NCBI GenBank assembly: GCA_002347815.1 | Contig: DDXV01000036.1 | Coordinates: forward strand, 30,777 to 45,293 | Length of the DNA: 14,517 nt | Direction of reading: 5' to 3' | Source of the DNA: Syntrophaceae bacterium UBA2251 | Lineage (GTDB): Bacteria > Desulfobacterota > Syntrophia > Syntrophales > UBA2251 | Part shown: piece after piece, positions 1 through 7,241 of the stretch | How the letters are laid out: the number at the start of each line of letters is the position of its first letter | How positions within the stretch are numbered: position 1 is the first letter of the stretch | Notes under the pieces: generated by a model | What the model was told of the DNA's origin: nothing | The model's database searches: none | The model's input: the letters and a program-made list of their open reading frames with translations, nothing else | Program-made: the position numbers and the translations under genes

Positions 1-1
1 C

Positions 2-2608
2 CAGGGCGAACGTTCCATGTGCAACCATGACGAAGACAGCCTGACGATGGCCGTGGCCGCGGCCCAGGACTGCCTGATCGGCCTGGACAAGAAAAAGATC
101 GACGCGGGCTACCTGTGCTCCACCACCCTGCCCTACGCCGATCGCCTGAACGCCGGGATCCTGGCCACGGCCCTGAACCTGCGCAGCGACATCAACACGG
201 CGGACTTCACGGCCTCCCAGCGCGCCGGCACCACCGGCCTGCTCACCGCCCTGGACGTCGTCAAGTCGGGGAACCGCAAGGGCATCCTCGTGACGGCGTC
301 GGACCGGCGCATGACGCGCCCGGCCAATTTCTACGAGATGTGGTTCGGCGACGGCGCGGCCGCCCTGGCGGTCGGCGACAAGGACGTGGTGGCGGAATTC
401 CTCGGATCCTACAGCCTCACCTATGACTTCGTGGACCATTTCCGCGGTTCCTGGTGTCAGTTCGACTACACCTGGGAGGAGCGCTGGCTCCGGGAAGAGG
501 GCTACTCCAAGTTCATCCCCGAGGCCGTCAACGGTCTGTTCAAAAAGCTCAAGATCACGATGGACGACGTCCAGAAATTCGTTTTCCCCTGTATCTTCAA
601 GGCCGAACACCGTGCCATCGCGAAGAAATTGGGCGCCACGGGCGACAAGCTCGTCGACACGATGCACGAGGTCTGCGGGGAGACCGGCGTGGCCCATCCC
701 CTGGTGATGTTCGTTTCCGCCCTCGAGACGGCCAAACCCGGCGACGGCATCCTGCTGGTCGGCTTCGGTCAGGGGTGCGACGCCCTCTACTTCAAGGTAA
801 CGGAAAACATCACGAAGCTCGCCGAGCGTCTGGGCGTCAAGGGCTCGCTCGCGAAGAAGAAGACCACGGACAATTACATGAAGTTCCTGAAATTCCGGGA
901 ACTGATCGAGCCGGAGATGGGCATCCGGAACGAGAACCCGATCCAGACGGCCATGACGGCCCTGTGGCGGCAGCACAAGATGATCCTCGGCATGGTCGGC
1001 GGGAAGTGCACCGCCTGCGGGACGGCGCAGTTCCCGCCGGTGGACGTCTGCGTCAACCCGGCGTGCGGTCATATCGGAGCCCAGGACGAGTATGAGTTTG
1101 CCCAAGTCCCGGCCCGCATCCGGAGCTTCACGGGGGACCTGCTCGCCGTATCGGTCGATCCCCCGGCGATCTACGGGATGGTGCAGTTCGAGGGCGGCGG
1201 TCGCATGATGGCCGATTTCACCGACTGCGAACTGGACGAACTCAAGGTCGGCATGCCGGTCACCCTGTCCTTCCGGAAGCGGGTGAAGGACGTGAATCGC
1301 GGCTTTACCCAGTATTTCTGGAAGGCCGTTCCGAAGACCGACTGGATCCCCGAGATCCGCTTCGACGGCCGCGTGGCGATCGTGACGGGCGCGGGCGCGG
1401 GCCTGGGTCGGGCGTACGCCCTGGAGCTGGGCAAACGCGGCGCGAAGGTCGTCGTCAATGACTTCGGCGGCGCGCGGGACGGCTCCGGCGCCGGCGCGGC
1501 CGGTCCGGCGGACAAGGTCGTCGACGAGATCAAGGCCTTGGGCGGCGAGGCCGTGGCGAACTACGACAACGTGGCCACGCCCGAAGGCGGCGCCAACATC
1601 GTGAAGACGGCGGTGGACGCCTTCGGCAAGGTGGACATCCTCATCAACAACGCGGGCATCCTCCGGGACAAGGGCATTCTGAAGATGGAGCCGGAGAACT
1701 GGGCCGCCGTCCTCGGCGTGCATCTGAACGGCGCGTATAACGTGACGCGGCCCGCCTTCCAGGCGATGCGGGACCAGGGATTCGGGCGGATCGTCATGAC
1801 GACCTCGGCGGCGGGCCTGTACGGCAACTTCGGCCAGACGAACTACAGCTCGGCGAAGCTGGGGCTCGTGGGCTTCATGAACACCCTCAAGCTCGAGGGC
1901 GCCAAGTACAACATCAAGGTCAACACCATTGCCCCGGTGGCCGCCTCCCGGCTCACGGAAGACGTCATGCCGCCGGAGATGTTCGCGAAGCTGAATCCGG
2001 CGTACATCGCCGGGATCGTCCTGTACCTCTGCTCCGAGGAGTGCCAGGACACGGGCGCGATCTTCAACGCCGCCGCCGGCTACTTCAGCCGGGCCGCGAT
2101 GATGACGGGCCCCGGGATCCACCTGGGCGCGGAGAAACCCCCGACGCCGGAGGACATCCGCGACAATTTTGACAAGATCAACAGCATGGCGGGCGCCAAG
2201 TACTATGCCGAGCTGAACGCGGCGATCATGGACTTCCTGATGCCCCCGGCGGCCGCCGGCGCAGCAGCGCCGAAGGGCGGTGGCGGGGATCTCGACGTGA
2301 AGGGGATTTTCGAAAAAATGCCCTCCGCCTTCAACGCGGCGGCGGCCGGGAAGGACGTGACCTTCCAGTTCAACATCTCCGGTCCGACCGGGGGGGATTG
2401 GGCGGTCACGATCAAGGACGGCGCCTGCCAGGTGACCGCGGGGACCGTGGACAAACCGACGACAACCATCGGCATGGCCGATACGGACTTCATCGACCTG
2501 ATCGCCGGTCGCCTCGACGGCATGAAGGCCTTCAGCGCCGGCAAGTTGAAGGTCGGCGGCGACATGATGAAATCCCAGCTCATCGGCAAGCTGTTCAAAT
2601 TCAATTAA
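2..2608 (+). CDS. HMGCS-like / DUF35 / MFE-2-type SDR / SCP2 fusion protein (5' partial)
   Basis: The frame is open to the window edge and the sequence before the ATG at 17 (QGERSM, then NHDEDSLTMA) already fits the HMG-CoA synthase family, so the true start lies upstream. Numbering from that Met: residues 1-270 are a thiolase-fold HMGCS/KAS III-like domain. Residues 320-440 are DUF35, with zinc-ribbon cysteines C331, C334, C345, C350 followed by an OB fold. Residues 448-740 are an SDR very like the dehydrogenase of peroxisomal MFE-2, with TGxxxGxG at 457-464, NNAG, and catalytic S597, Y610, K614. An Ala/Gly-rich linker precedes an SCP2 domain (about 760-863). The SDR should oxidise (3R)-hydroxyacyl-CoA to 3-ketoacyl-CoA with NAD(P)+, and DUF35 may dock the thiolase encoded 15 nt downstream. 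By eye the HMGCS-like domain lacks the usual catalytic Cys (Ser67 there) and His. The hydratase domain usual in MFE-2 is absent. Domain calls are solid; joint function is inferred. Confidence 0.9.
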   Translation, partial: QGERSMCNHDEDSLTMAVAAAQDCLIGLDKKKIDAGYLCSTTLPYADRLNAGILATALNLRSDINTADFTASQRAGTTGLLTALDVVKSGNRKGILVTASDRRMTRPANFYEMWFGDGAAALAVGDKDVVAEFLGSYSLTYDFVDHFRGSWCQFDYTWEERWLREEGYSKFIPEAVNGLFKKLKITMDDVQKFVFPCIFKAEHRAIAKKLGATGDKLVDTMHEVCGETGVAHPLVMFVSALETAKPGDGILLVGFGQGCDALYFKVTENITKLAERLGVKGSLAKKKTTDNYMKFLKFRELIEPEMGIRNENPIQTAMTALWRQHKMILGMVGGKCTACGTAQFPPVDVCVNPACGHIGAQDEYEFAQVPARIRSFTGDLLAVSVDPPAIYGMVQFEGGGRMMADFTDCELDELKVGMPVTLSFRKRVKDVNRGFTQYFWKAVPKTDWIPEIRFDGRVAIVTGAGAGLGRAYALELGKRGAKVVVNDFGGARDGSGAGAAGPADKVVDEIKALGGEAVANYDNVATPEGGANIVKTAVDAFGKVDILINNAGILRDKGILKMEPENWAAVLGVHLNGAYNVTRPAFQAMRDQGFGRIVMTTSAAGLYGNFGQTNYSSAKLGLVGFMNTLKLEGAKYNIKVNTIAPVAASRLTEDVMPPEMFAKLNPAYIAGIVLYLCSEECQDTGAIFNAAAGYFSRAAMMTGPGIHLGAEKPPTPEDIRDNFDKINSMAGAKYYAELNAAIMDFLMPPAAAGAAAPKGGGGDLDVKGIFEKMPSAFNAAAAGKDVTFQFNISGPTGGDWAVTIKDGACQVTAGTVDKPTTTIGMADTDFIDLIAGRLDGMKAFSAGKLKVGGDMMKSQLIGKLFKFN

Positions 2609-2623
2609 TGGGGAGGTACGACC

Positions 2624-3841
2624 ATGGCTTCAGGAATCAGGGATAAAGTCGCAATCATCGGTATGGGTTGCAGCAAGTTTGGAGAGCGATGGGACGTCGG
2701 GGCCGAGGGGCTCATCGTCGAGGCCTTTCAGGAGGCGATCGCCGACGCCGGCATCGAGAAGAAGGACATCCAGGCCGCCTGGTTCGGCGTGTGCTTTGAA
2801 GAGGTCAACGTGGGGAAAGGGTCGCCGACGCTCGGCGTGACGCTCCAGCTTCCCCACATCCCGATCAGTCGGGTGGAGAATTTCTGCGCCACGGGGACGG
2901 AGGCCTTCCGTGCGGCGTGCTACGCCGTCGCCTCGGGCGCCTACGACATCTGCCTGGCCCAGGGCGTGGAGAAACTGAAGGACACGGGCTACGGCGGACT
3001 CCCCTCCTGGGGGGCCTCGGCGGGGACGCTGAACTGGCAGTTTTCCCCCAATGCGACCGCCCCGGGGCTGTTCGCCCAGCTGGCCTCGGCCTATGCGGCG
3101 AAGTTCAAGGTCAGCAAGGACGACGTCAAGCGGGCCATCGCCCACGTCTCGTGGAAGAGCCATCAGAACGGGGCGCTGAACCCCAAGGCGCACCTGCGCA
3201 AGGCGGTGTCGATGGATGCGATCCTGGCGTCGCCGATCATCGCCTGGCCGCTCGGTCTGTTCGACTGCTGCGGCGTCTCGGACGGGTCGGCCTGCGCCAT
3301 CGTGACGACCCCGGAGATCGCCAAGAAGATGGGCAAAAAGGAAAAGGACATCATCACCGTCAAGGCGTCGCAGCTCGCGGTCAGCAGCGGGTACGAGGGC
3401 TCGTTCAACGAGTGGGACGGCGATCACTTCGTCACGACGGACAAGTGCAGCACGGCCGCCTATAAAGAGGCCGGGATCAAGGATCCGAAGGAAGAGATCA
3501 GCTGCATGGAACTCCATGACTGCTTCTCCATCACGGAGCTCGTCACGTATGAAGATCTCCACATCTCCGAACGGGGGAAGGCCTGGAAGGACGCCCTGGA
3601 CGGGATGTACGACTTGAAGGGCGGCAAGGTGCCGGCCCAGGTCGACGGAGGGCTGAAGTGCTTCGGTCATCCGATCGGGGCCTCGGGCCTCCGGATGCTC
3701 TATGAAATGTACCTCCAACTTCAGGGCCGCGCGGGCGAGCGCCAGGTGGAAAATCCCCGTTTAGGCCTGACGCACAACCTGGGCGGGTTCCCCCACAAGA
3801 ACGTGTGCGCCATTTCCATCATCGGTAAGTACAAGAAGTAA
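2624..3841 (+). CDS. Thiolase family protein (SCP-x / archaeal / BbsB type)
   Basis: This 405-residue protein is of normal thiolase length. It starts at an ATG seven bases after a strong GGGGAGG (2610-2616), 15 nt behind the fusion gene, so the two are surely co-transcribed. The nucleophile motif NFCATGTEAF places Cys88, and CFGHPIGASG near the end supplies His349. The final motif reads HNLGGFPHKN instead of the Cys-containing CxGGG of classical degradative thiolases. That is characteristic of SCP-x, archaeal acetoacetyl-CoA thiolase, DitF/Ltp2 and BbsB relatives. In those families a DUF35 protein often binds the thiolase, and here DUF35 is carried by the neighbouring fusion. The likely reaction is CoA-dependent cleavage of a 3-ketoacyl-CoA. 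Retro-aldol cleavage, as in Ltp2-ChsH2, or biosynthetic condensation are alternatives. Confidence 0.92.
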   Translation: MASGIRDKVAIIGMGCSKFGERWDVGAEGLIVEAFQEAIADAGIEKKDIQAAWFGVCFEEVNVGKGSPTLGVTLQLPHIPISRVENFCATGTEAFRAACYAVASGAYDICLAQGVEKLKDTGYGGLPSWGASAGTLNWQFSPNATAPGLFAQLASAYAAKFKVSKDDVKRAIAHVSWKSHQNGALNPKAHLRKAVSMDAILASPIIAWPLGLFDCCGVSDGSACAIVTTPEIAKKMGKKEKDIITVKASQLAVSSGYEGSFNEWDGDHFVTTDKCSTAAYKEAGIKDPKEEISCMELHDCFSITELVTYEDLHISERGKAWKDALDGMYDLKGGKVPAQVDGGLKCFGHPIGASGLRMLYEMYLQLQGRAGERQVENPRLGLTHNLGGFPHKNVCAISIIGKYKK

Positions 3842-3859
3842 ATTTCCGACGCGGTCAAC

Positions 3860-3900
3860 CCGGCCGAGGCCGAAGGGGATGCCCCCTCCGCCTCGGCCGG
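3860..3900 (+). terminator. Strong G+C hairpin after the thiolase gene
   Basis: An 11-bp perfect stem (CCGGCCGAGGC at 3860-3870 with GCCTCGGCCGG at 3890-3900) closes a 19-nt loop, 19 nt past the thiolase stop codon. A second hairpin follows at 3908-3925 (GGGAAACG/CGTTTCCC). There is no U tract, so this is not a textbook intrinsic terminator. It could be a GC-type terminator, a processing site or a 3'-end stabiliser that sets the ratio of upstream to downstream transcript. The pairing is read directly from the sequence; the role is inferred. Confidence 0.35.
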
Positions 3901-3907
3901 CGCCGCG

Positions 3908-3925
3908 GGGAAACGGGCGTTTCCC
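3908..3925 (+). repeat. Inverted repeat, second hairpin in the 144-nt thiolase-dehydrogenase gap
   Basis: GGGAAACG at 3908-3915 is complementary to CGTTTCCC at 3918-3925, giving a compact 7-bp hairpin with a four-base loop, only 7 nt after the larger hairpin at 3860-3900. The two may act as a tandem element. No U run follows. Confidence 0.4.
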
Positions 3926-3985
3926 TGCCGGTGCCGTTTCGGCCGTCCATTTGCATTCATCCGCATGCCGTGAAGGAGACAGACC

Positions 3986-5128
3986 ATGGATATTCTCAAG
4001 TATACGGAAGAGCACCGGATGTTCCGCGACACCCTGCGGAAGTTCGTGGAGAAGGAGCTGATCCCCCACGTGGAGGAATGGGAGGAAGCGGGCATCGTCC
4101 CCAAGAGCGTCTGGAAGAAGATGGGGGAGCAGGGATTTCTGGGGACGGGCGTTCCCGAAGAATACGGCGGGCCGGGCGCGGACTTCCTCTATTCGGTCAT
4201 CGTGCTCGAAGAGCTGGCCCGCTCGAATTTCTCTGGGATGACCGCCTCCCTGCACAGCGACATCATCGTCCCGTACATCATCTCGTTCGGCTCGGAAGAG
4301 CACAAGCAGAAATACCTTCCCGGCTGCGTCACCGGCGACATCATCACGGCGGTCGCCATGACGGAGCCCAATGCGGGCAGTGATCTCGCGGCCATGAAAA
4401 CGACGGCCGTCGAGGACGGCGATTCGATCATCCTGAACGGCCAGAAGACCTTCATCAGCAACGGAATCAACTGCGACCTGTGCGTCGTGGCCGCCCGGGA
4501 CCCGTCCGTGGGGAATCCCCACAAGGCCGTGGACCTCTACCTCGTCGAGGGCGGAACGCCGGGATTCGAAAAGGGCAAGCAGATCAAGAAGGCCGGCTGG
4601 CACAGCCAGGACACGGCGGAGCTCTACTTCACGGACTGCCGGATCCCCAAGGGCAACCGCCTGGGCGAGAAGGGCACGGGGTTCATCAAGCTCATGCAGA
4701 AACTCCAGCAGGAGCGCCTGGTCTGCGCCATCGGCGCCATCGCCGCCGCGGAGTACATGCTCGAGATCACGATCAAGTACTGCCAGGAGCGGGTCGCCTT
4801 CGGCAAGCCCATCTCCAAGTTCCAGCACACCCAGTTCGAGATCGTGGAAATGGCCACCGAGATCAAGATCGGCCGGACCTTCATCGACAAGCTGATCGCG
4901 GACCACATGGAGGGCCAGCAGGTCGTCATCGAGACGTCCATGGCCAAGTACTGGCTGACCGACATGGCGTCCAAGGCGGCCGACCGGTGCCTGCAGCTTC
5001 ACGGGGGCTACGGCTACTGCGACGAGTACCCGATCTCGCGCGCCTGGCGGGACATCCGCGTAACGAGGATCTTCGCCGGCACGAACGAAATCATGAAGAC
5101 CATCATCGCCCGCTTCATGGGGCTTTAG
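3986..5128 (+). CDS. Acyl-CoA dehydrogenase, long-chain/isovaleryl-type active site
   Basis: This 380-residue flavoprotein has the standard family length and starts at an ATG seven bases after AAGGAG (3973-3978). It introduces the 2,3 double bond into an acyl-CoA and passes electrons to an electron-transfer flavoprotein. Visible signatures are the FAD/substrate loop (AMTEPNAGSD), the TFISNG strand, the helix ERVAFGKPI and the C-terminal LHGGYGY segment. The usual C-terminal catalytic base (YEGT) is replaced by FAGTNEI, with Ala364 in the Glu position. A Glu is present in helix G instead (Glu243 in QQERLV), the arrangement of human LCAD and isovaleryl-CoA dehydrogenase. LCAD-like resemblance runs through the C-terminal third. 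That active-site type suits long or 2-/3-methyl-branched acyl-CoAs, although Desulfobacterota carry many such paralogs. BbsG-like roles are possible; the substrate is unknown. Confidence 0.93.
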   Translation: MDILKYTEEHRMFRDTLRKFVEKELIPHVEEWEEAGIVPKSVWKKMGEQGFLGTGVPEEYGGPGADFLYSVIVLEELARSNFSGMTASLHSDIIVPYIISFGSEEHKQKYLPGCVTGDIITAVAMTEPNAGSDLAAMKTTAVEDGDSIILNGQKTFISNGINCDLCVVAARDPSVGNPHKAVDLYLVEGGTPGFEKGKQIKKAGWHSQDTAELYFTDCRIPKGNRLGEKGTGFIKLMQKLQQERLVCAIGAIAAAEYMLEITIKYCQERVAFGKPISKFQHTQFEIVEMATEIKIGRTFIDKLIADHMEGQQVVIETSMAKYWLTDMASKAADRCLQLHGGYGYCDEYPISRAWRDIRVTRIFAGTNEIMKTIIARFMGL

Positions 5129-5140
5129 ACTTACGAGCGC

Positions 5141-5166
5141 CGCGGGAGAATCGACCGCCTCCCGCG
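5141..5166 (+). repeat. Hairpin between dehydrogenase and racemase genes
   Basis: CGCGGGAG (5141-5148) pairs with CTCCCGCG (5159-5166) around a 10-nt loop, 13 nt past the dehydrogenase stop and 13 nt before the next Shine-Dalgarno. No U tract follows, so read-through into the next gene is likely. It may instead set transcript stability. Confidence 0.35.
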
Positions 5167-5189
5167 CACCGCTTTCACAAGGAGGAGAC

Positions 5190-6374
5190 ATGCCCGGTCC
5201 GCTGACGGGATTGAAAATCCTGGACTTCACGACGCTCCTGCCCGGCCCGTACGCCACGATGACCCTGGCCGACCTCGGTGCGGAGGTTCTTGCGGTCATC
5301 TCGGGCAGCCGTCCCGACCTCGCGGCGCTCCTGCCGCCCTACGTTCCCGGGACGACCCTGTCCACGGCGGCGGCCACGCTCGGCCGGGGGAAGCGATCCC
5401 TGACCCTGAACCTCAAGGATCCCCGGGCGGCGGACGTCATCGATCGCCTGCTTAACACCCACGACATCCTCGTCGAACAGTTCCGCCCCGGCGTCATGGC
5501 GAAACTCGGGCTCTCCTGGGAAGCGCTCCGGGAAAAGCACCCGTCCCTCATCTATTGCTCGCTCACGGGCTACGGACAGACGGGACCGCTCAAGGACCGG
5601 GCCGGTCATGACATCAACTACCTGGCCCGTTCGGGGCTCATGGGCTATCAGGGCCGGCGGGATGCGGGACCGACCCTGATGTCGATGCAGATCGCCGACG
5701 TGGCGTCCGGATCGAACCATTCCGTCATCGCCATCCTGGCCGCCGTCATCCACCGGCAGCGGACGGGCGAGGGGCAGCACCTCGACGTTTCCATGACCGA
5801 CGGCGCCATCGCCTTCAACGCCATGATGGCGGCGGCGTACCTGGTGACGGGGGAGGCGGCGGGACGGGAGGACTTCCTCCTCAACGGCGCCTCCCTCTAC
5901 GACTTTTATGAAACCGCCGACGGCCAGTATCTGAGTTTCGGCGGCCTGGAACCCCAGTTCTTCGCCGCGTTCTGCCAGGCCATCGGCCGGTCCGACCTGA
6001 TCCCCGGCGGCGTCGCGCCGCCCGATCTCGCCCGGGTCAAGGAGGAGGTTCGGGAGATCCTGCGGGGCAAAACGCGCGCGGAATGGGAGACGATCTTTGC
6101 CGCCACCGACGCCTGTGTGGAGCCGGTTCTCTCCCTGCCGGAGGCCCTGAACAGCGATCTCGCCCGGGAGCGGGGGATGGTCGTCGAGGTGCCCCGGTCC
6201 GACGGGAACGGCGCCGTCCGCCAGATGGCCCATCCCATCAAGTACTCGGCGACGCCCCCCGCGTACCGCCGGACCGGCGTTTCGGCCGGGACGCACACCC
6301 GCGAGGTGATGGCCGAGATCGGTTTCGGGGCGGAAGAGATCGCGGATTTCGAAAAGACGGGACTTTTTTCTTAA
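5190..6374 (+). CDS. CaiB/BaiF-fold protein, probable alpha-methylacyl-CoA racemase
   Basis: This 394-residue protein begins at an ATG four bases after AAGGAGG (5179-5185). The N-terminus (GPLTGLKILDFTTLLPGPYA) and GRGKRSLTLNLKDP are hallmarks of family III CoA transferases and racemases. The racemase reading rests on three residues. H140-D141 in AGHDINYL and D170 in QIADVAS are separated by 30 residues, exactly as His126 and Asp156 are in mycobacterial MCR. E254 in GGLEPQF lies 84 further on, against 85 for Glu241 in MCR. The stretch YDFYETADGQYL and the C-terminal ATDACVEPVLS also match that subfamily. A racemase would interconvert (2R)- and (2S)-methylacyl-CoA so that a stereospecific dehydrogenase can act. 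A CoA transferase role cannot be excluded, because Asp141 is also the transferase catalytic aspartate and BbsE/F-like transferases sit in similar operons. A single gene, not a pair, argues mildly against BbsEF. Confidence 0.88.
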   Translation: MPGPLTGLKILDFTTLLPGPYATMTLADLGAEVLAVISGSRPDLAALLPPYVPGTTLSTAAATLGRGKRSLTLNLKDPRAADVIDRLLNTHDILVEQFRPGVMAKLGLSWEALREKHPSLIYCSLTGYGQTGPLKDRAGHDINYLARSGLMGYQGRRDAGPTLMSMQIADVASGSNHSVIAILAAVIHRQRTGEGQHLDVSMTDGAIAFNAMMAAAYLVTGEAAGREDFLLNGASLYDFYETADGQYLSFGGLEPQFFAAFCQAIGRSDLIPGGVAPPDLARVKEEVREILRGKTRAEWETIFAATDACVEPVLSLPEALNSDLARERGMVVEVPRSDGNGAVRQMAHPIKYSATPPAYRRTGVSAGTHTREVMAEIGFGAEEIADFEKTGLFS

Positions 6375-6375
6375 C

Positions 6376-6381
6376 GAGGAG
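6376..6381 (+). promoter_or_regulatory. Shine-Dalgarno pointing to an ATC start codon
   Basis: GAGGAG ends six bases before an in-frame ATC at 6388, the ideal distance for initiation. No ATG, GTG or TTG sits at the right spacing. The next conventional start is GTG at 6415, which has no recognisable Shine-Dalgarno. Either ATC is used, an ATG has mutated (or was mis-sequenced), or translation starts weakly at the GTG. Confidence 0.5.
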
Positions 6382-6414
6382 TGTACGATCACGGCAGAAC
6401 CATCTCCCTTCAGG

Positions 6415-7197
6415 GTGGAACAGGAAGGACATGTGGCCTGGCTGATCCTGGATCGGCCGGAAAAACGCAACACCATGACCTTTGATTTCTTCAGGGGACT
6501 GACGGAGCATTTCGGCCGGTTCGACGCGGACCCGAACGTGCGCGTCGTCGTTGTCCGGGCGGAGGGAAAGTCGTTCTGCGCCGGGCTGGATCTCGTGGAG
6601 GGCGCCGCCCTGCTCGGTGACGGGTCCGCCGCGCAGCGGGAAATGACCCGCTGGCGGATCAAGGAACTGCAGGACAACATCAGCGCCGCGGAGCGCTGCC
6701 GGAAACCGGTCATTGCCGCGATCCACGGTCATTGCATCGGCGGCGGCATCGACCTGACGAGCGCCTGCGACATCCGCCTGGCGTCACGGGATGCGGTCTT
6801 TTCCATCCGCGAAACCCGCATTGCGATCATCGCCGACGTGGGCACCCTGCAGCGGTTCCCCACGATCGTCGGCCAGGGGCTGTTCCGGGAGCTGGCCCTG
6901 ACGGGGCGCGACTTCACGGCCGAAGAGGTCTTCCGGATCGGCTTCCTCAACCGGCTCTACGAAGACCGCGAGTCCCTCGTCCAGGGCGCCCGGGAACTGG
7001 CGAACGAGATCGCGGCCAATTCCCCCCTTGCGGTGCAGGGGGTCAAGGAGGTCATTCTCTTCACCCGGGACAACGGCCTCTTTCCAGGGCTGGATTTTGT
7101 GGCCCAGAAGAATTCCGCCGTCCTCCCGTGCGAGGATCTGAAGGAAGCCGTGGGGGCGTTCATGGAAAAACGCAAGCCGACGTTTTCAGGCAATTGA
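6415..7197 (+). CDS. Crotonase family protein, probable dienoyl-CoA isomerase (ECH1-like)
   Basis: This enoyl-CoA hydratase/isomerase-fold protein is 260 residues from the GTG at 6415, or 269 if translation starts at ATC 6388, which has the better ribosome site. Oxyanion-hole segments are CAGLDL and HGHCIGGGID. D113, E133 and D141 are spaced 20 and 8 residues apart, exactly as Asp176, Glu196 and Asp204 in rat ECH1. The surrounding motifs (GIDLTSACDIR, ADVGTLQR, SPLAVQGVK, the C-terminal MEKRKP) also match ECH1 closely. The predicted job is shifting 3,5-dienoyl-CoA to 2,4-dienoyl-CoA, which salvages odd-positioned double bonds in unsaturated acyl chains. Ordinary hydratases use a pair of glutamates instead, so plain (S)-hydratase activity is less likely. 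It lies 13-40 nt behind the racemase gene in the same operon. Family certain, isomerase subtype likely. Confidence 0.88.
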   Translation: MEQEGHVAWLILDRPEKRNTMTFDFFRGLTEHFGRFDADPNVRVVVVRAEGKSFCAGLDLVEGAALLGDGSAAQREMTRWRIKELQDNISAAERCRKPVIAAIHGHCIGGGIDLTSACDIRLASRDAVFSIRETRIAIIADVGTLQRFPTIVGQGLFRELALTGRDFTAEEVFRIGFLNRLYEDRESLVQGARELANEIAANSPLAVQGVKEVILFTRDNGLFPGLDFVAQKNSAVLPCEDLKEAVGAFMEKRKPTFSGN

Positions 7198-7241
7198 ACC
7201 AGGCAAGCACAGAGAATCCAATTTTTGGACAGGAGGGAATT

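Noticed and set aside
3761..5299. Long minus-strand open frame (512 codons) across the dehydrogenase gene
   Set aside because: It is the antisense shadow of a clear acyl-CoA dehydrogenase. The translation is low-complexity (rich in Asp, Arg, Leu, Val, Gly), with no domain or ribosome site.
5175..6713. Minus-strand open frame of 512 codons over the racemase and crotonase genes
   Set aside because: Antisense shadow in G+C-rich coding DNA; spans two genes on the other strand and has no recognisable motif.
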